64,000 nt of DNA from Streptomyces ochraceiscleroticus (GCF_000720485.1 NZ_JOAX01000029.1:30738-94737), one strand, 5' to 3'; shown: positions 1 to 9,006, counted from the first letter of the stretch. Notes: a model not told the origin generated them from the sequence alone. Program-made: numbers and translations.

Positions 1-3000
1 GCGCCAGCCGCTCCGTCTCACCGCGCAGCCGGCCCAACTGCTCACTGGCCGCGGAGGCGCGCGACTCCAGCATCGCGACCAGTTCTTCGGCACGTGCCGC
101 CGCGGCCTGCCGGGACGGGCCGTCGGCCGCGTCCGGGCTCTGCAGCAACTGCTCGGCACGGGAGCGCACCTTGTTGGTCAGCCGGTCCAGCTCGGCGCGG
201 GCCGCGGACTCGTCGCCCTCGGCGCGCGCCTGCTCGGCCCGCAGGTCGGCGCCGACGCCGACCTTCTCGTAGAGCTGGGAGGCCGCACGGTACGCCTCGC
301 GCAGGGTGGGCAGCGAGGACTCCGGCGGGGCCTCCTCCTCGCCCAGGTCGTCCGGTACGCCGGCGATCTCGGCGCGCTCGGCGCGCAGCGCGCGGGCCGT
401 GCGGCGGGCGTCGTCGGCGGCACGCTGAGCGGCGCGACGGTCCTCGTCGGCGGCGCGGGCCCGGTCGACGCACTCCTCGGCGCGCGCCTCGTACTCCGCG
501 CCCTCATCGGCCAGTTCACGCAGCTTGCTCTGCCAGGCGGCGCGCTCGCGGAGCCGGTAGGCGAGTCCGGCCAGCGCGTCGGCGACCCGGCGGGCGCGCT
601 GCGCGGCCTCGCTCCGCTCCTCCCGGACGCGCGCGGCCTCGGCCGCCGCCTCGTCCGCCTCGGCCCGTACCGTACGGGACTCCGCCAGCTCCTCGGCGGC
701 GGCGTCGGCCGTCGTCCGCGTCTCCTCGGCCGCGGCCGCCAGCTCGGCGAGCCGACCGGCCGGGCAGCCGGTACGCCAGGAGGACAGCCGGGCGGCGAGC
801 GCGCGATCGGCGGAGACCCGGGCCGCGAGCTGCCGGATCTCCTCGTCGCGGGCCGCGGCACGGGCTCGCAGCGCCTGCCGCTCCTCGTCGGCGGCCGATT
901 CGTCGTGCATCGCCGGGTTCGGCGGGACGAGGAAGACGCCGGTGTCCTGGGCGTCCGGCGAGGGGGTGGGCGCGAGCAGGGCCGCTGCCGTGCCGACGGC
1001 GACGGCGGAGCGCGGCAGCAGGGCTGCCTGTGCCAGCACGTCGCGGGCGCGCGCGTGGGTGTCGGGATCGGTGATGATCACGCCGTCGACCAGCTCGGGC
1101 CGGGCGGCGAGCACACGGGCGTGGTCGACGGGGTCGACGGCCTGGGCGAGGTAGCGCCAGCCGGGCAGGGCCGGGACGCCGTGCTCACCCAAGTACTCGA
1201 CGGCCGCCAGGACATCGGGGCCGGGCGGCAGCAGGCCGCCGTCACCGAGCGCGCCGAGGATGCGCGAGTCGTCGGCGGCGGCGGTCCGCATCTCGAAGAG
1301 CTGCCGCTCGGAGGAGCTGACGCTGTCGTCGAGCAGTTCCTGCAGCGCGTCGGCGTTCCGGTCCACCTCTTCGGCGGAGAGGGGTCCGGAGCCCGTGGAG
1401 CGTGGGGGAAGGGCGGGTCCGCCGCGTGTGTCGGCCGGGGCGTCGGCTTCGTCTTCGTCTTCTGCTTCGTCTTCGGGGCAGGCTTCGTCTTCGGGGGCGG
1501 CGGCGTCTTCGGAGGCGGCCTCGGGGGCGGCGTCGGCTTCGGGGGCCGGCGCGGCGGCATCCGGGGTGCCGGCATCCGGCGTCCCGTCGGCCGCCTCGGC
1601 CCGCTCGCCCTCGGAGGCGTCCGCCGCGGCGTCACCGTCCGCAGCGTCGGAGTCGATCCGCGCCGAGACCTCGTCCCGGGAGCCGGAGTCCGCGGCGTAG
1701 GTGCCGCGTCCGCCCGCGGGGGCAGACCGTACGTCGGTCGCGAGGGACTCCTCCCCCGGGAACTCCTCGTCGGCCGAGTCATTGGCCAAGTCGTCGGCCG
1801 ACGTCCCGAGCCCCACGACTCCCGATGCCCAGGAGCCGCCCCGTACGGCCATCGCGTCCCCCGTGCCGGCGGTGGCCTCTTCAGGGGCAGCGGGACGCGC
1901 CTCTACGGGCGCGCCGGCGCCCATGACGGGACCCGCGAAGTACCCGTCGTCCGGCTCGGCGTCGTCCGCGAGCGCCGCCTCTTCGTCGTCCAGCCGGACC
2001 GTCACCCGCAGCGGCGGCCGGGCCTCAGCGGCGAGCGGGCGGCCACCGCCGCGCTGCCCCGGCAGGCCCGCAACGGCCGCGCTCGGCGCGGACTCCATGC
2101 CCAGCAGCTCCGCGAGCCGCGGTTCCGCGCCGATGGACTCGGCGGCGCGGCGCTCCGCGTCGTACGCCCGCTCGGCGGCGAGGGCGGCGTCCTCCGCGCG
2201 CGCCGCGGCCAGTTCGGCACGGGACTGGCGGGCCGCGGCCTCCTTGGCGCGGTCGGCGGTCTGCCGGGCCGCCTCGCGGGCGGTGTCCCAGGACTCGACC
2301 GCGGCCTTCTCGGCGTCCGTAGCGGCGAGCGCGGCCCGCGCCGGGTCGGCGTCCGGCTCCGAGTCGTCCAGCCAGCCCGCCCGTACCGCCTCCGCCGTCT
2401 CCTGCTCGACCTCGGCCAGCCGCTGCTTGAGGTGCTCGGTCTCGCTGCGGGCGCGCTGGGCGGCGGTCGCGGCGGCGGTGGCGTCGCGGTGCGCCGACTC
2501 GCCCGTCTCCTGAAGCGCTGCGGACCGCTCCTCCTCCTGGTTGGCCCAGGTCTCGGCCTCCGTAGCGGCGGCGTGCAGCGCCCGTACGAGGTCGGCGGCG
2601 GCCTTGCTGCGGGCGGCGAGCGCGGGCGCGGCGTCCCGCTCGGCCTCCTGGATCGCGGCGGCGACGCGCGCCGAGCGGTCGGCGGCCGCGCGGTGCCTCA
2701 GTACGGTCTCGGCGGCCTGCCAGGCGGAGTGCAGCGTACGGGCGTCGTTCAGCTCGCGGCGCTGGGCCGCGGCGCCCTTCTCGGCGGCGGCCAGCGCGAG
2801 GGAGGCGTGCCGGTAGGCGATCTCGGCGGAGATGAGCGAACGTCGCTCGCGGGCGGACTCGGCCTCGGTGACGGCGTGGGAGGCGGCGGCGACCTGCTCG
2901 GCCAACTCGGCGGCGCGGCCGCGCTCCTCAGTGGCGCGGGCGTGCAGCCGCTCCGCGAGGTGGCGCGTGCGGCGCTCGGCACCGGCGTGCACCTCCCGTG

Positions 3001-3934
3001 CGCGCTCTCGGAGTTCGGCGTTCTCGGCGATCTTCGAGAGGAGGTCGAGGGAGCCGGCGGTGAAGTCGCGCTCGGCGGTCAGCTCGGCGCGGCGGCCGAG
3101 CTTGTGCGCGAAGCCGTGCACGAGGTCGGCGAGGCCGTCGGTGTCGCGGGTGTCCGTGACCGCGCGCAGCAGCAGGTCGGTGAAGTCGGAGTCGTTCTTG
3201 ACCGCGAAGAGGCCGGCCGCCTCGCCCTCGTCGGCGTTCATCTCGCGCTGGTACCGGAAGAGTTCGGGGTCCAGGCCCAGCTCGCCCAGGTGTTCGTTCC
3301 AGCGCTCGTGGATCTCGACCCAGGCCACGTCGAGGTTGGGGTAGTTCTTGCCGGCCTCGGTGAGGGCGTCGCGGAAGCCCTTCATCGTGCGGCGACGGCC
3401 CTGCGCACCGGACGCGCCCTCGACGATCGGGCGGACGGCGGTGGACTCGGCCACGGGGAGCGAGTCCAGGCTCATCCCGGGACCCGGGCGGAAGCTGTAC
3501 CACGCCTCGGCGAACTTCCGCGGGTCGTTGGAGACCTGGCGGCCGCGCCACTCGCTGACCTTGCCGACCACGACGGTCTCGCCGGTGAGCGTGTGCTGCC
3601 ACTCCAGCGCGACATGGCCGCAGTCGTCGGCGAGCAGAAACTTGCGCAGCACACCGGAGCTGGCGCCGCCGAGGGTGTTGCGGTGGCCGGGCAGCATGAC
3701 CGAGAAGATCAGCTTGAGCAGTACGGACTTACCGCCGCCGTTCTCCAGGAAGAGCACGCCGGCGGGGGCCGGGCGGCGCGGCGGGCCGACCGGCTCCTCC
3801 TCGAAGAAGTCCGCCTGCGCCGGGGCCGGCCGGGGCACCGGCTCACCGACTCCGCGCAGGTCCAGGACGGTGTCGGCGTAGCGCGCACCGGCGGGCCCGA
3901 TGGAGTAGAGGCGAACCCGGGACAGCTCGTACAT
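1..3934 (-). CDS. SMC/MukB-like ATPase, C-terminus beyond the window edge
   Basis: Very large ATP-binding coiled-coil protein; 1311 codons are visible and the C-terminal head (ABC signature, Walker B) lies outside the window. The start is ATG at 3934, where translation begins MYELSRVRLYSIGP. A P-loop (LENGGGKS, K69-S70) sits near the N-terminus, followed by long Ala/Glu/Arg-rich heptad stretches (about residues 330-640 and 1020-1311) typical of SMC arms. Between the arms is an acidic Ala/Asp/Glu/Pro-rich segment (about 640-850) and then a more globular hinge-like part (about 870-1000). The first P-loop position is Leu instead of the usual Gly/Ala. It is the last visible gene of a same-strand set with a KITE-like and a kleisin-like protein, an order seen in Mks/Wadjet (JetABC) condensins. 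A role in DNA loop extrusion, plasmid exclusion or chromosome organisation is inference. Confidence is high for the SMC-type fold and moderate for the Wadjet comparison. Confidence 0.8.
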   Translation of the reverse strand, partial: MYELSRVRLYSIGPAGARYADTVLDLRGVGEPVPRPAPAQADFFEEEPVGPPRRPAPAGVLFLENGGGKSVLLKLIFSVMLPGHRNTLGGASSGVLRKFLLADDCGHVALEWQHTLTGETVVVGKVSEWRGRQVSNDPRKFAEAWYSFRPGPGMSLDSLPVAESTAVRPIVEGASGAQGRRRTMKGFRDALTEAGKNYPNLDVAWVEIHERWNEHLGELGLDPELFRYQREMNADEGEAAGLFAVKNDSDFTDLLLRAVTDTRDTDGLADLVHGFAHKLGRRAELTAERDFTAGSLDLLSKIAENAELRERAREVHAGAERRTRHLAERLHARATEERGRAAELAEQVAAASHAVTEAESARERRSLISAEIAYRHASLALAAAEKGAAAQRRELNDARTLHSAWQAAETVLRHRAAADRSARVAAAIQEAERDAAPALAARSKAAADLVRALHAAATEAETWANQEEERSAALQETGESAHRDATAAATAAQRARSETEHLKQRLAEVEQETAEAVRAGWLDDSEPDADPARAALAATDAEKAAVESWDTAREAARQTADRAKEAAARQSRAELAAARAEDAALAAERAYDAERRAAESIGAEPRLAELLGMESAPSAAVAGLPGQRGGGRPLAAEARPPLRVTVRLDDEEAALADDAEPDDGYFAGPVMGAGAPVEARPAAPEEATAGTGDAMAVRGGSWASGVVGLGTSADDLANDSADEEFPGEESLATDVRSAPAGGRGTYAADSGSRDEVSARIDSDAADGDAAADASEGERAEAADGTPDAGTPDAAAPAPEADAAPEAASEDAAAPEDEACPEDEAEDEDEADAPADTRGGPALPPRSTGSGPLSAEEVDRNADALQELLDDSVSSSERQLFEMRTAAADDSRILGALGDGGLLPPGPDVLAAVEYLGEHGVPALPGWRYLAQAVDPVDHARVLAARPELVDGVIITDPDTHARARDVLAQAALLPRSAVAVGTAAALLAPTPSPDAQDTGVFLVPPNPAMHDESAADEERQALRARAAARDEEIRQLAARVSADRALAARLSSWRTGCPAGRLAELAAAAEETRTTADAAAEELAESRTVRAEADEAAAEAARVREERSEAAQRARRVADALAGLAYRLRERAAWQSKLRELADEGAEYEARAEECVDRARAADEDRRAAQRAADDARRTARALRAERAEIAGVPDDLGEEEAPPESSLPTLREAYRAASQLYEKVGVGADLRAEQARAEGDESAARAELDRLTNKVRSRAEQLLQSPDAADGPSRQAAAARAEELVAMLESRASAASEQLGRLRGETERLA

Positions 3935-4017
3935 AGCGGCGGACTCTCGTTGTGGTGACGGTGATCGGTGGTGGCCGGCCGGCGGGCCGGCCGTGGATTC
4001 AGGTGTACGGGGGCGGG

Positions 4018-4953
4018 TCAGCCCGAGTGAAAGGGCAGTCCCGCGTCGGCGACCAGGTCCAGGTCGTCGGTGTCCTCGGCGGGCAGCAGCGAGGCGCTGC
4101 CGTCCGCTATCGGGACCACGCCCAGCTCCAGCAGCTCGGCCATGGCGGCCGTACCCGCCATGTCGCGCACCTGGAGCTGATACCGGGCGGTGGTGCGGTA
4201 CGCGCCTCCGGAGTCGTCCCCCGTGCGCTGCAGGAAGCCGGAGTCGACGAGGAAGGAGACGGCCTTGGCGATGATGCCCGTGGTCGAACCCGCCAGCCGC
4301 CGCGCGTCCTTCGTGGCGCCCGTCGAGCTGCGCCGGGCGTAGACCCGCCAGGACGCCTCCAGGCCGGGCGCGCCGCTGGTGGGGTCGGTGTTCTCACCCG
4401 CCTCGGCGGCGCGCTCCTCCAGGCGGCGGCACGCCTGGCGGACGAAGGCGTCCACGCCGTTGACGGTGATGCGGCCGATGTAGCCGTCGTCGGCGAGGTC
4501 CTCGGGGCGCGGGAAGGCCATCGCGGCGACGGCCAGATGCGCGAGGCCGTGCAGGAAACGGTCGCCCGCGTCCGTGGAGGCGCGGCGGGCGTAGTCGCCC
4601 ATGCGGACCGCGAAGACGGAGTCCTCGGCTGCGGTGACGGCCATTCCGGCGCGGGTGGAGACCTCCAGGACGACCAGGCCGAGCCCGGAGGCGACGGCGT
4701 CGGTGAGCCGCGCGAAGGCGGGCTCGTCCCGGTAGCGCCGCAGCAGCTCGCCGTACTCGACGTCGCGGGCCGGCAGCAGCTTGGGCTGGAGGCCGAAGGA
4801 GACCAGGCGGGCGGCGTCCGCCGCGTCGGCGGGGGTGACCGGCGCGGGGCCCTTGGCGGGCGGCTCCGCCTCGGGTGCGGGCACACCCCAGCCGTCGCCC
4901 GCGGCGGCCGTCGGGTCCGGCCGCGCGGCGTCGTCGGCGTCGTACTCGGTCAC
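4018..4953 (-). CDS. KITE/MksE-like accessory subunit of the SMC system
   Basis: A 311-aa protein from a GTG start at 4953, with AAGGAG about 10 bases upstream. The N-terminal 40 residues are acidic and Pro/Ala-rich and probably disordered. The rest is mixed alpha/beta, with a conserved-looking C-terminal part (a KAVSFLVDSGFLQ helix-turn, then a YQLQVRDM strand) compatible with the winged-helix fold of KITE/MksE proteins. I recognise no catalytic motif. It lies 103 bp downstream of the kleisin-like gene and 83 bp upstream of the SMC-like gene, all on the minus strand, so co-transcription is likely. The role as a kleisin-bound regulatory subunit is inferred from gene order and size, not from a diagnostic motif. 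Alternative: an actinobacterial conserved protein of unknown function. Confidence 0.6.
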   Translation of the reverse strand: MTEYDADDAARPDPTAAAGDGWGVPAPEAEPPAKGPAPVTPADAADAARLVSFGLQPKLLPARDVEYGELLRRYRDEPAFARLTDAVASGLGLVVLEVSTRAGMAVTAAEDSVFAVRMGDYARRASTDAGDRFLHGLAHLAVAAMAFPRPEDLADDGYIGRITVNGVDAFVRQACRRLEERAAEAGENTDPTSGAPGLEASWRVYARRSSTGATKDARRLAGSTTGIIAKAVSFLVDSGFLQRTGDDSGGAYRTTARYQLQVRDMAGTAAMAELLELGVVPIADGSASLLPAEDTDDLDLVADAGLPFHSG

Positions 4954-5056
4954 GAATCTGGCTCCTTGCGGCTCACGGTCTCAACTCTGGTGCGCCCCTG
5001 CGCGGGCCCCGCTGCTGCGGGCCCTTCGGGGCGGGCGGCGTCCACGGCTCCCGGCA

Positions 5057-6580
5057 TCACGCCACCTCCGACCGCTCGGCCGCCATGCCGGCCGCGTCCA
5101 GCAGGGCGGTACCCACGATCAGGTCGGCGCCGCCGAACTCCGGGTCGACCAGCTCCGTACCGTCGTCCACGGCGAACAGCAGGTGCTCCTCGCCCTGGCG
5201 GTAGGCCGTGCCGACCGGCGGGCTGGCGGCGTGCACGGCCATCAGCGCGACCAGGTACGGCAGTTCGGGGTCCTGGCGGCGCGCTTCGGCGAGCAGTCCG
5301 GAGAGCCGGCGCGGCGCGTCCGCGGGCAGCGTGAGCAGCGCGGTCGCGGCGTCGAGCTGCTCCTCGCTGAACCGGCTGTCGTCGGGCGTGGCGATCAGGT
5401 CGGGCTCGGGCATCTCGGCGCCCAGGTGCGCGCGCTCCTGGGGCGGGGTGAGCAGCATCTCGACCAGGTCGCCGACCCGGACGGCGGTGGGCGTGCGCAG
5501 GCCGGTGCCCTTGGCGAAGAAGGCGTCGGTGACCCGGGTGGACTGCTCGACGGGGAGCGGCAGTACGGGGGCGACGAGCTGGCCGTACAGGTCGAGTCCG
5601 GCGTGCGCGGCGGGCGGCGCGAACGCCTGCCGGTCCTGCTCGGCGCGGAAGAGCGGGCCCGCTTCCAGGAGGCGGGACTGGAGCTGGGTGTGGCGGCGGA
5701 TGCAGTCCTTGACGATGTCGACGAGCTCGGCGGCGCGGCGCTTGTGCTCGGGTCCCTCGGCCTCGTCGCGGGCACGGCGGATGTTGGTCAGGATGGCGTT
5801 CTCGTGGCGGTACCGGTCCGCGACGTGGTCGAGCGCCTCGGTGATCATGTCGGGGACGGCGCGCAGCCAGTCGACCGCGCGGACGTTGCGCCGGGTGGCG
5901 TCGAGGGTCTTGCGGAGCGTTTCGGCGTACTGCACCGTGCGGTACCGCGCCTGCTCGGCGGCGAGCTGGGCGTCGGCGAGGCGGCCGCGGCTGATGAGGA
6001 CCTCGAGCTTGACCTCGGCGGCGATCTGGGCGCTGGTGACGTCCGTGTCCAGCGCGCCCACCAGGACGTTGACCGCTTCGTCGGTGGTACGGAGGTAGAC
6101 CGTGCCTCCGGGGCCCGGGACCTCCTCGATGAGCTTGAAGTCGTAGTCCCTGCGGATGTAGTCGCCCTCGGCGGAGAACGTGCCGTAGACCGCGCGGAAG
6201 CCGCGGTCCACGCTGCCGACGTTGATCAGATTCTCCAGGACCCAGCGGGCGACGCGCTCGTGCTCCGCCGCGGGGCGGCGCGGGGCCTGGGCCGCGATGC
6301 GGGGCTGCAGCCTGGCCACTATCTGTTCGTGGTCGGCGCCCGTGTCGAAGTCCATGTGGAGCGTGACGAGATCGATGGCGGCGAGGGCGACCTCGGCCAT
6401 GGCGTAGACGCCGTACTCCCCCGCGAGGTTGGCCTTGCGCGCGTCGAGGTCGTGCAGCGGGGCCGTGCACGCGAGCGCGCGCAGCCGCCGGGCCAGGCCC
6501 TCGTCGGCCGCCGGGCCCGGCGCGGGCCGCGTCACCCCGCTGAACTGGGACGCAGCGCTCTGGGGGGATGGAGAAGTCAC
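5057..6580 (-). CDS. Kleisin/MksF-like subunit of the SMC system
   Basis: A 507-aa mostly helical cytoplasmic protein and the first gene of the SMC operon. The frame stays open far upstream, but that extension is antisense Arg-rich sequence inside the pyroglutamyl-peptidase gene. GTG at 6580 (VTSPSPQ) is preferred. No Shine-Dalgarno sequence is visible there, but TAATCT lies 7 bases upstream and could be the -10 of a leaderless transcript. The sequence has an early helical region (residues 30-110), a segment resembling a winged-helix domain (GDYIRRDYDFKLIEEV, then VYLRTTDEAVNVLV) and long helices (about 180-310), which fits JetA/MksF-type kleisins of about 500 aa. No enzymatic motif is visible. 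The kleisin assignment is an inference from architecture, length and context. Confidence 0.6.
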   Translation of the reverse strand: MTSPSPQSAASQFSGVTRPAPGPAADEGLARRLRALACTAPLHDLDARKANLAGEYGVYAMAEVALAAIDLVTLHMDFDTGADHEQIVARLQPRIAAQAPRRPAAEHERVARWVLENLINVGSVDRGFRAVYGTFSAEGDYIRRDYDFKLIEEVPGPGGTVYLRTTDEAVNVLVGALDTDVTSAQIAAEVKLEVLISRGRLADAQLAAEQARYRTVQYAETLRKTLDATRRNVRAVDWLRAVPDMITEALDHVADRYRHENAILTNIRRARDEAEGPEHKRRAAELVDIVKDCIRRHTQLQSRLLEAGPLFRAEQDRQAFAPPAAHAGLDLYGQLVAPVLPLPVEQSTRVTDAFFAKGTGLRTPTAVRVGDLVEMLLTPPQERAHLGAEMPEPDLIATPDDSRFSEEQLDAATALLTLPADAPRRLSGLLAEARRQDPELPYLVALMAVHAASPPVGTAYRQGEEHLLFAVDDGTELVDPEFGGADLIVGTALLDAAGMAAERSEVA

Positions 6581-6636
6581 GGTGAACAGATTAGGCCGTC
6601 GCACTGACAACGGACGAAACGGCACGGCCTCGCAGG

Positions 6637-7281
6637 TCAGTGTGTGGCGCCGCCCACAGCCTTGATGTCCTCGCTGCGCCCCGCCGCCGTGATCATGATC
6701 ACGCGCAGCGCCTCGGCGACGGAGGTGACCGGGAGTGACGGCTTGCCCTGGTCGGTGACCTGCCCGGGAGCGTACGGCACGTGCACGAAGCCGCCGCGCA
6801 CGGCGGGCCGTTCGGTGGCGACGAGGTGCATCAGCCCGTAGAAGACGTGGTTGCAGACGAAGGTGCCGGCGGTCTGCGAGACCGAGGCGGGCAGCCCGGC
6901 CTCCCGCACGGCGGCGACGCACGCCTTGACCGGGAGCGTGGCGAAGTACGCGGCGGGGCCGTCCTCGACGATCGGCACGTCAATGGGCTGCGCACCCGAA
7001 TTGTCGTGAATGCGCGCGTCATCGATGTTGATGGCCACCCGCTCGACGGTGACGTCCGGGCGGCCGCCGGCCTGGCCGACGCAGAGCACGACCTCGGGGT
7101 CGGCGTCCGCGACGGCCTTACGGAGCGCGTCGCTCGCCGCACCGAAGACGCAGGGCAGTTCGGCGGTCGCGATCTCGTAGCCGGGCGGCGGGTCGGCCGC
7201 GACGGCCTGGACGGCCTGCCAGGAGGGGTTGACGCGCTCCCCGTCGAAGGGGGCGAATCCGGTCAGAAGTACCCGGGTCAT
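6637..7281 (-). CDS. pcp: Pyroglutamyl-peptidase I (pyrrolidone-carboxylate peptidase)
   Basis: A 214-aa cytoplasmic cysteine peptidase (family C15) that removes N-terminal pyroglutamate from peptides, releasing 5-oxoproline. The N-terminus MTRVLLTGFAPFDGE is diagnostic. The catalytic triad is visible as Glu80 (VTVERVA), Cys143 (TFVCNHVFY) and His167 (GFVHVPY), and the length is normal for the family. It is the third gene of a minus-strand unit, 52 bp after the DUF979 gene, so it supplies the substrate for the 5-oxoprolinase coded on the other arm of the locus. It is probably co-transcribed from the promoter-operator near 9062-9092. No good ribosome-binding site precedes the ATG, which suggests translational dependence on the upstream gene. 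Confidence 0.95.
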   Translation of the reverse strand: MTRVLLTGFAPFDGERVNPSWQAVQAVAADPPPGYEIATAELPCVFGAASDALRKAVADADPEVVLCVGQAGGRPDVTVERVAINIDDARIHDNSGAQPIDVPIVEDGPAAYFATLPVKACVAAVREAGLPASVSQTAGTFVCNHVFYGLMHLVATERPAVRGGFVHVPYAPGQVTDQGKPSLPVTSVAEALRVIMITAAGRSEDIKAVGGATH

Positions 7282-7333
7282 GGAGTGTTACTCGGTTTCG
7301 GCAGGGTCCGCGTCGGAACGCGAGGACGGACGT

Positions 7334-8302
7334 TCAGAACGCGAAGGCGGACATGATGACGATGTTGCAGCCCAGCAGCGCGAACGCGGTGGGCAGCTGG
7401 GCCTTGATCGGACCGTACTGGTCCTTCAGCTCCAGCAGCGCGGCGGGCACCACGTTGAAGTTGGCGGCCATCGGCGTGACGAGCGTGCCGCAGAAGCCGC
7501 AGAGCATGCCGATCGCGAGGATCGCCGGGGCGTTGCCGTGCGCCTGCTCGATGAGGACGGGCCAGCCGACGGCGGCGGTCATGACGGGGAAGGCCGCGAA
7601 GCCGTTGCCCATGACCACCGTGAACAGGAACATCCCGACGCAGTAGACGACGACCGCGGTGACCACCGAGCCGTGCGGCAGCACCGCCTTGGTGAGGATG
7701 CCCACCTGCTTGCCGACACCGGAGACGGCGAAGATCGTGCCCAGCGTGGCGAGGAGCTGCGGCAGCAGCATCGCCCAGCCCATGGACTCCAGCATCGAGC
7801 GGCCCGCGTGCAGGGGCGCCGCGGCCTGCTTCTCGCGCAGCATGACCATGGCGAGGGCGAGCGCCACGATGGCACCGATGCCGAGCCCGAGGATGGTCTC
7901 GCTGCCCTCCTGGAGGAGCGGCGTGCCCCCGAAGGAGAGCTCGGGGACGAGGACGGCGCAGACCAGGGCGACGGCGGGGATGGTCAGGGCGGGGATGAAC
8001 AGCTTGCTGCCGTGCTTACGGGCGCTCGCCCGCCGCTCCTCCGTGGTGGTCGTCCGGGGCTTGCCGCGGCCGGTGAACCCGAAGGCGGCCAGGCAGATCA
8101 TCACGAGGACCGCGACACCGAGGGGCTCGGCGGGGGCCGATTTGTCGACGACCCAGGAGCTGTAGACGAAGCCGGCGCCGAGCAGGCCCCAGAAGGCTGC
8201 CGTACCGAAGCGCTTCGGGTTGCTGCGGTCGGCGGCCATCTGCGCGGCCATCACCAGGAAGAGCCCACCGACCAGCCAGTAGAACCACTCCGCCTTGATC
8301 AC
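7334..8302 (-). CDS. DUF979 membrane protein, putative 5-oxoproline permease subunit
   Basis: A 322-aa integral membrane protein with about nine hydrophobic segments. The GTG start at 8302 (VIKAEWFYW) has AGGAGG about 6 bases upstream and overlaps the stop of the DUF969 gene by four bases (GTGA), so translation is coupled. Conserved-looking stretches include VMGNGFAAFPVMTAA and FCGTLVTPMAANFN, both near the C-terminal end. DUF969 and DUF979 proteins nearly always occur as a pair and often lie beside pcp and pxpABC, as here. On that basis the pair has been proposed to import 5-oxoproline; transport has not been shown by anything in this sequence. The longer frame reaching 8407 lies inside the DUF969 gene and is not used. 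Confidence 0.85.
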   Translation of the reverse strand: MIKAEWFYWLVGGLFLVMAAQMAADRSNPKRFGTAAFWGLLGAGFVYSSWVVDKSAPAEPLGVAVLVMICLAAFGFTGRGKPRTTTTEERRASARKHGSKLFIPALTIPAVALVCAVLVPELSFGGTPLLQEGSETILGLGIGAIVALALAMVMLREKQAAAPLHAGRSMLESMGWAMLLPQLLATLGTIFAVSGVGKQVGILTKAVLPHGSVVTAVVVYCVGMFLFTVVMGNGFAAFPVMTAAVGWPVLIEQAHGNAPAILAIGMLCGFCGTLVTPMAANFNVVPAALLELKDQYGPIKAQLPTAFALLGCNIVIMSAFAF

Positions 8303-9006
8303 TTCGTGGCCTCCTGAGTGGCGAGTTCGACGCGGGCGCCGAGCAGTTCGCGCTCCAGCGTGCGGTCCATGCGCAGCAGCCGGCCGCCGTGGATGAGCAG
8401 CGCGCACAGGCCGGTCGGGATGGCCCAGAGGGCGAGCTGCAACGGTTCGAGGTGGGTCTGGTACGTCGAGTTGGCGAAGCCGGTGATCAGCAGGATCGAG
8501 CCGACGGCGAGGAAGACGTCCTCACCGAAGAAGAGCCCGACGTTGTCCGCGCTGGCGGTGAAGGACCGGATCTTCTCGCGGGTTCTGTCCGGCAGCGCTC
8601 CGTAGCGGCGTTCGGCCGCGCCCTCGGCCATCGGGGCGGCGAGCGGGCGCACCGTCTGCGCGGGCCCGAAGAGGTCCTTCAGGCCGAGCGCGGCGAAGCA
8701 CTGCCGCAGCACCAGGTAGAGCGTGAGGAAGCGTCCGGTGGTCAGCTTCGCGAAGCGTGCGATGAGGTTGCGGGCCTGCTCCTGGAGGCCGTGGCGCTCC
8801 AGGAGGCCGATCACCGGCAGCGTGATGACGAAGATCGTCACTGCCCGGCTGGAGGCGAAGCCGTCACCGAAGGCCGCGAGGACCTTCTGCGGCGACAGGC
8901 CGCCGAGGAATCCGGTGGCGATGCCCGCCACCCCCACCACCAGCAAGGGATTGCGGCGCGTGGCGAATCCAATGATCACCACGAGAACGCCGAGAAGAAC
9001 GATCAC
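8299..9006 (-). CDS. DUF969 membrane protein, putative 5-oxoproline permease subunit
   Basis: A 235-aa membrane protein starting at GTG 9006 (VIVLLGVLVVIIGFATRR). It has about five to six hydrophobic helices and a hydrophilic loop with the motif ASADNVGLFFGEDVFLAVG. It is the first gene of the DUF969-DUF979-pcp unit, and its promoter at 9062-9092 carries a perfect palindrome shared with the pxpA promoter. AAAGGCGG about 6 bases before the start can serve as ribosome-binding site. Known family behaviour is obligate pairing with DUF979. A role in uptake of 5-oxoproline or a related small acid is inferred from the operon. Confidence 0.85.
   Translation of the reverse strand: MIVLLGVLVVIIGFATRRNPLLVVGVAGIATGFLGGLSPQKVLAAFGDGFASSRAVTIFVITLPVIGLLERHGLQEQARNLIARFAKLTTGRFLTLYLVLRQCFAALGLKDLFGPAQTVRPLAAPMAEGAAERRYGALPDRTREKIRSFTASADNVGLFFGEDVFLAVGSILLITGFANSTYQTHLEPLQLALWAIPTGLCALLIHGGRLLRMDRTLERELLGARVELATQEATK

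Noticed and set aside
905..3958. Long plus-strand open frame of more than 1000 codons
   Set aside because: It is antisense to the SMC-like gene; its product is Gly/Val/Arg-rich with no domain, while the minus strand gives a P-loop and coiled coils.
6581..6922. N-terminal extension of the kleisin-like gene
   Set aside because: The extra residues are Arg-rich and antisense to the pyroglutamyl-peptidase coding region.
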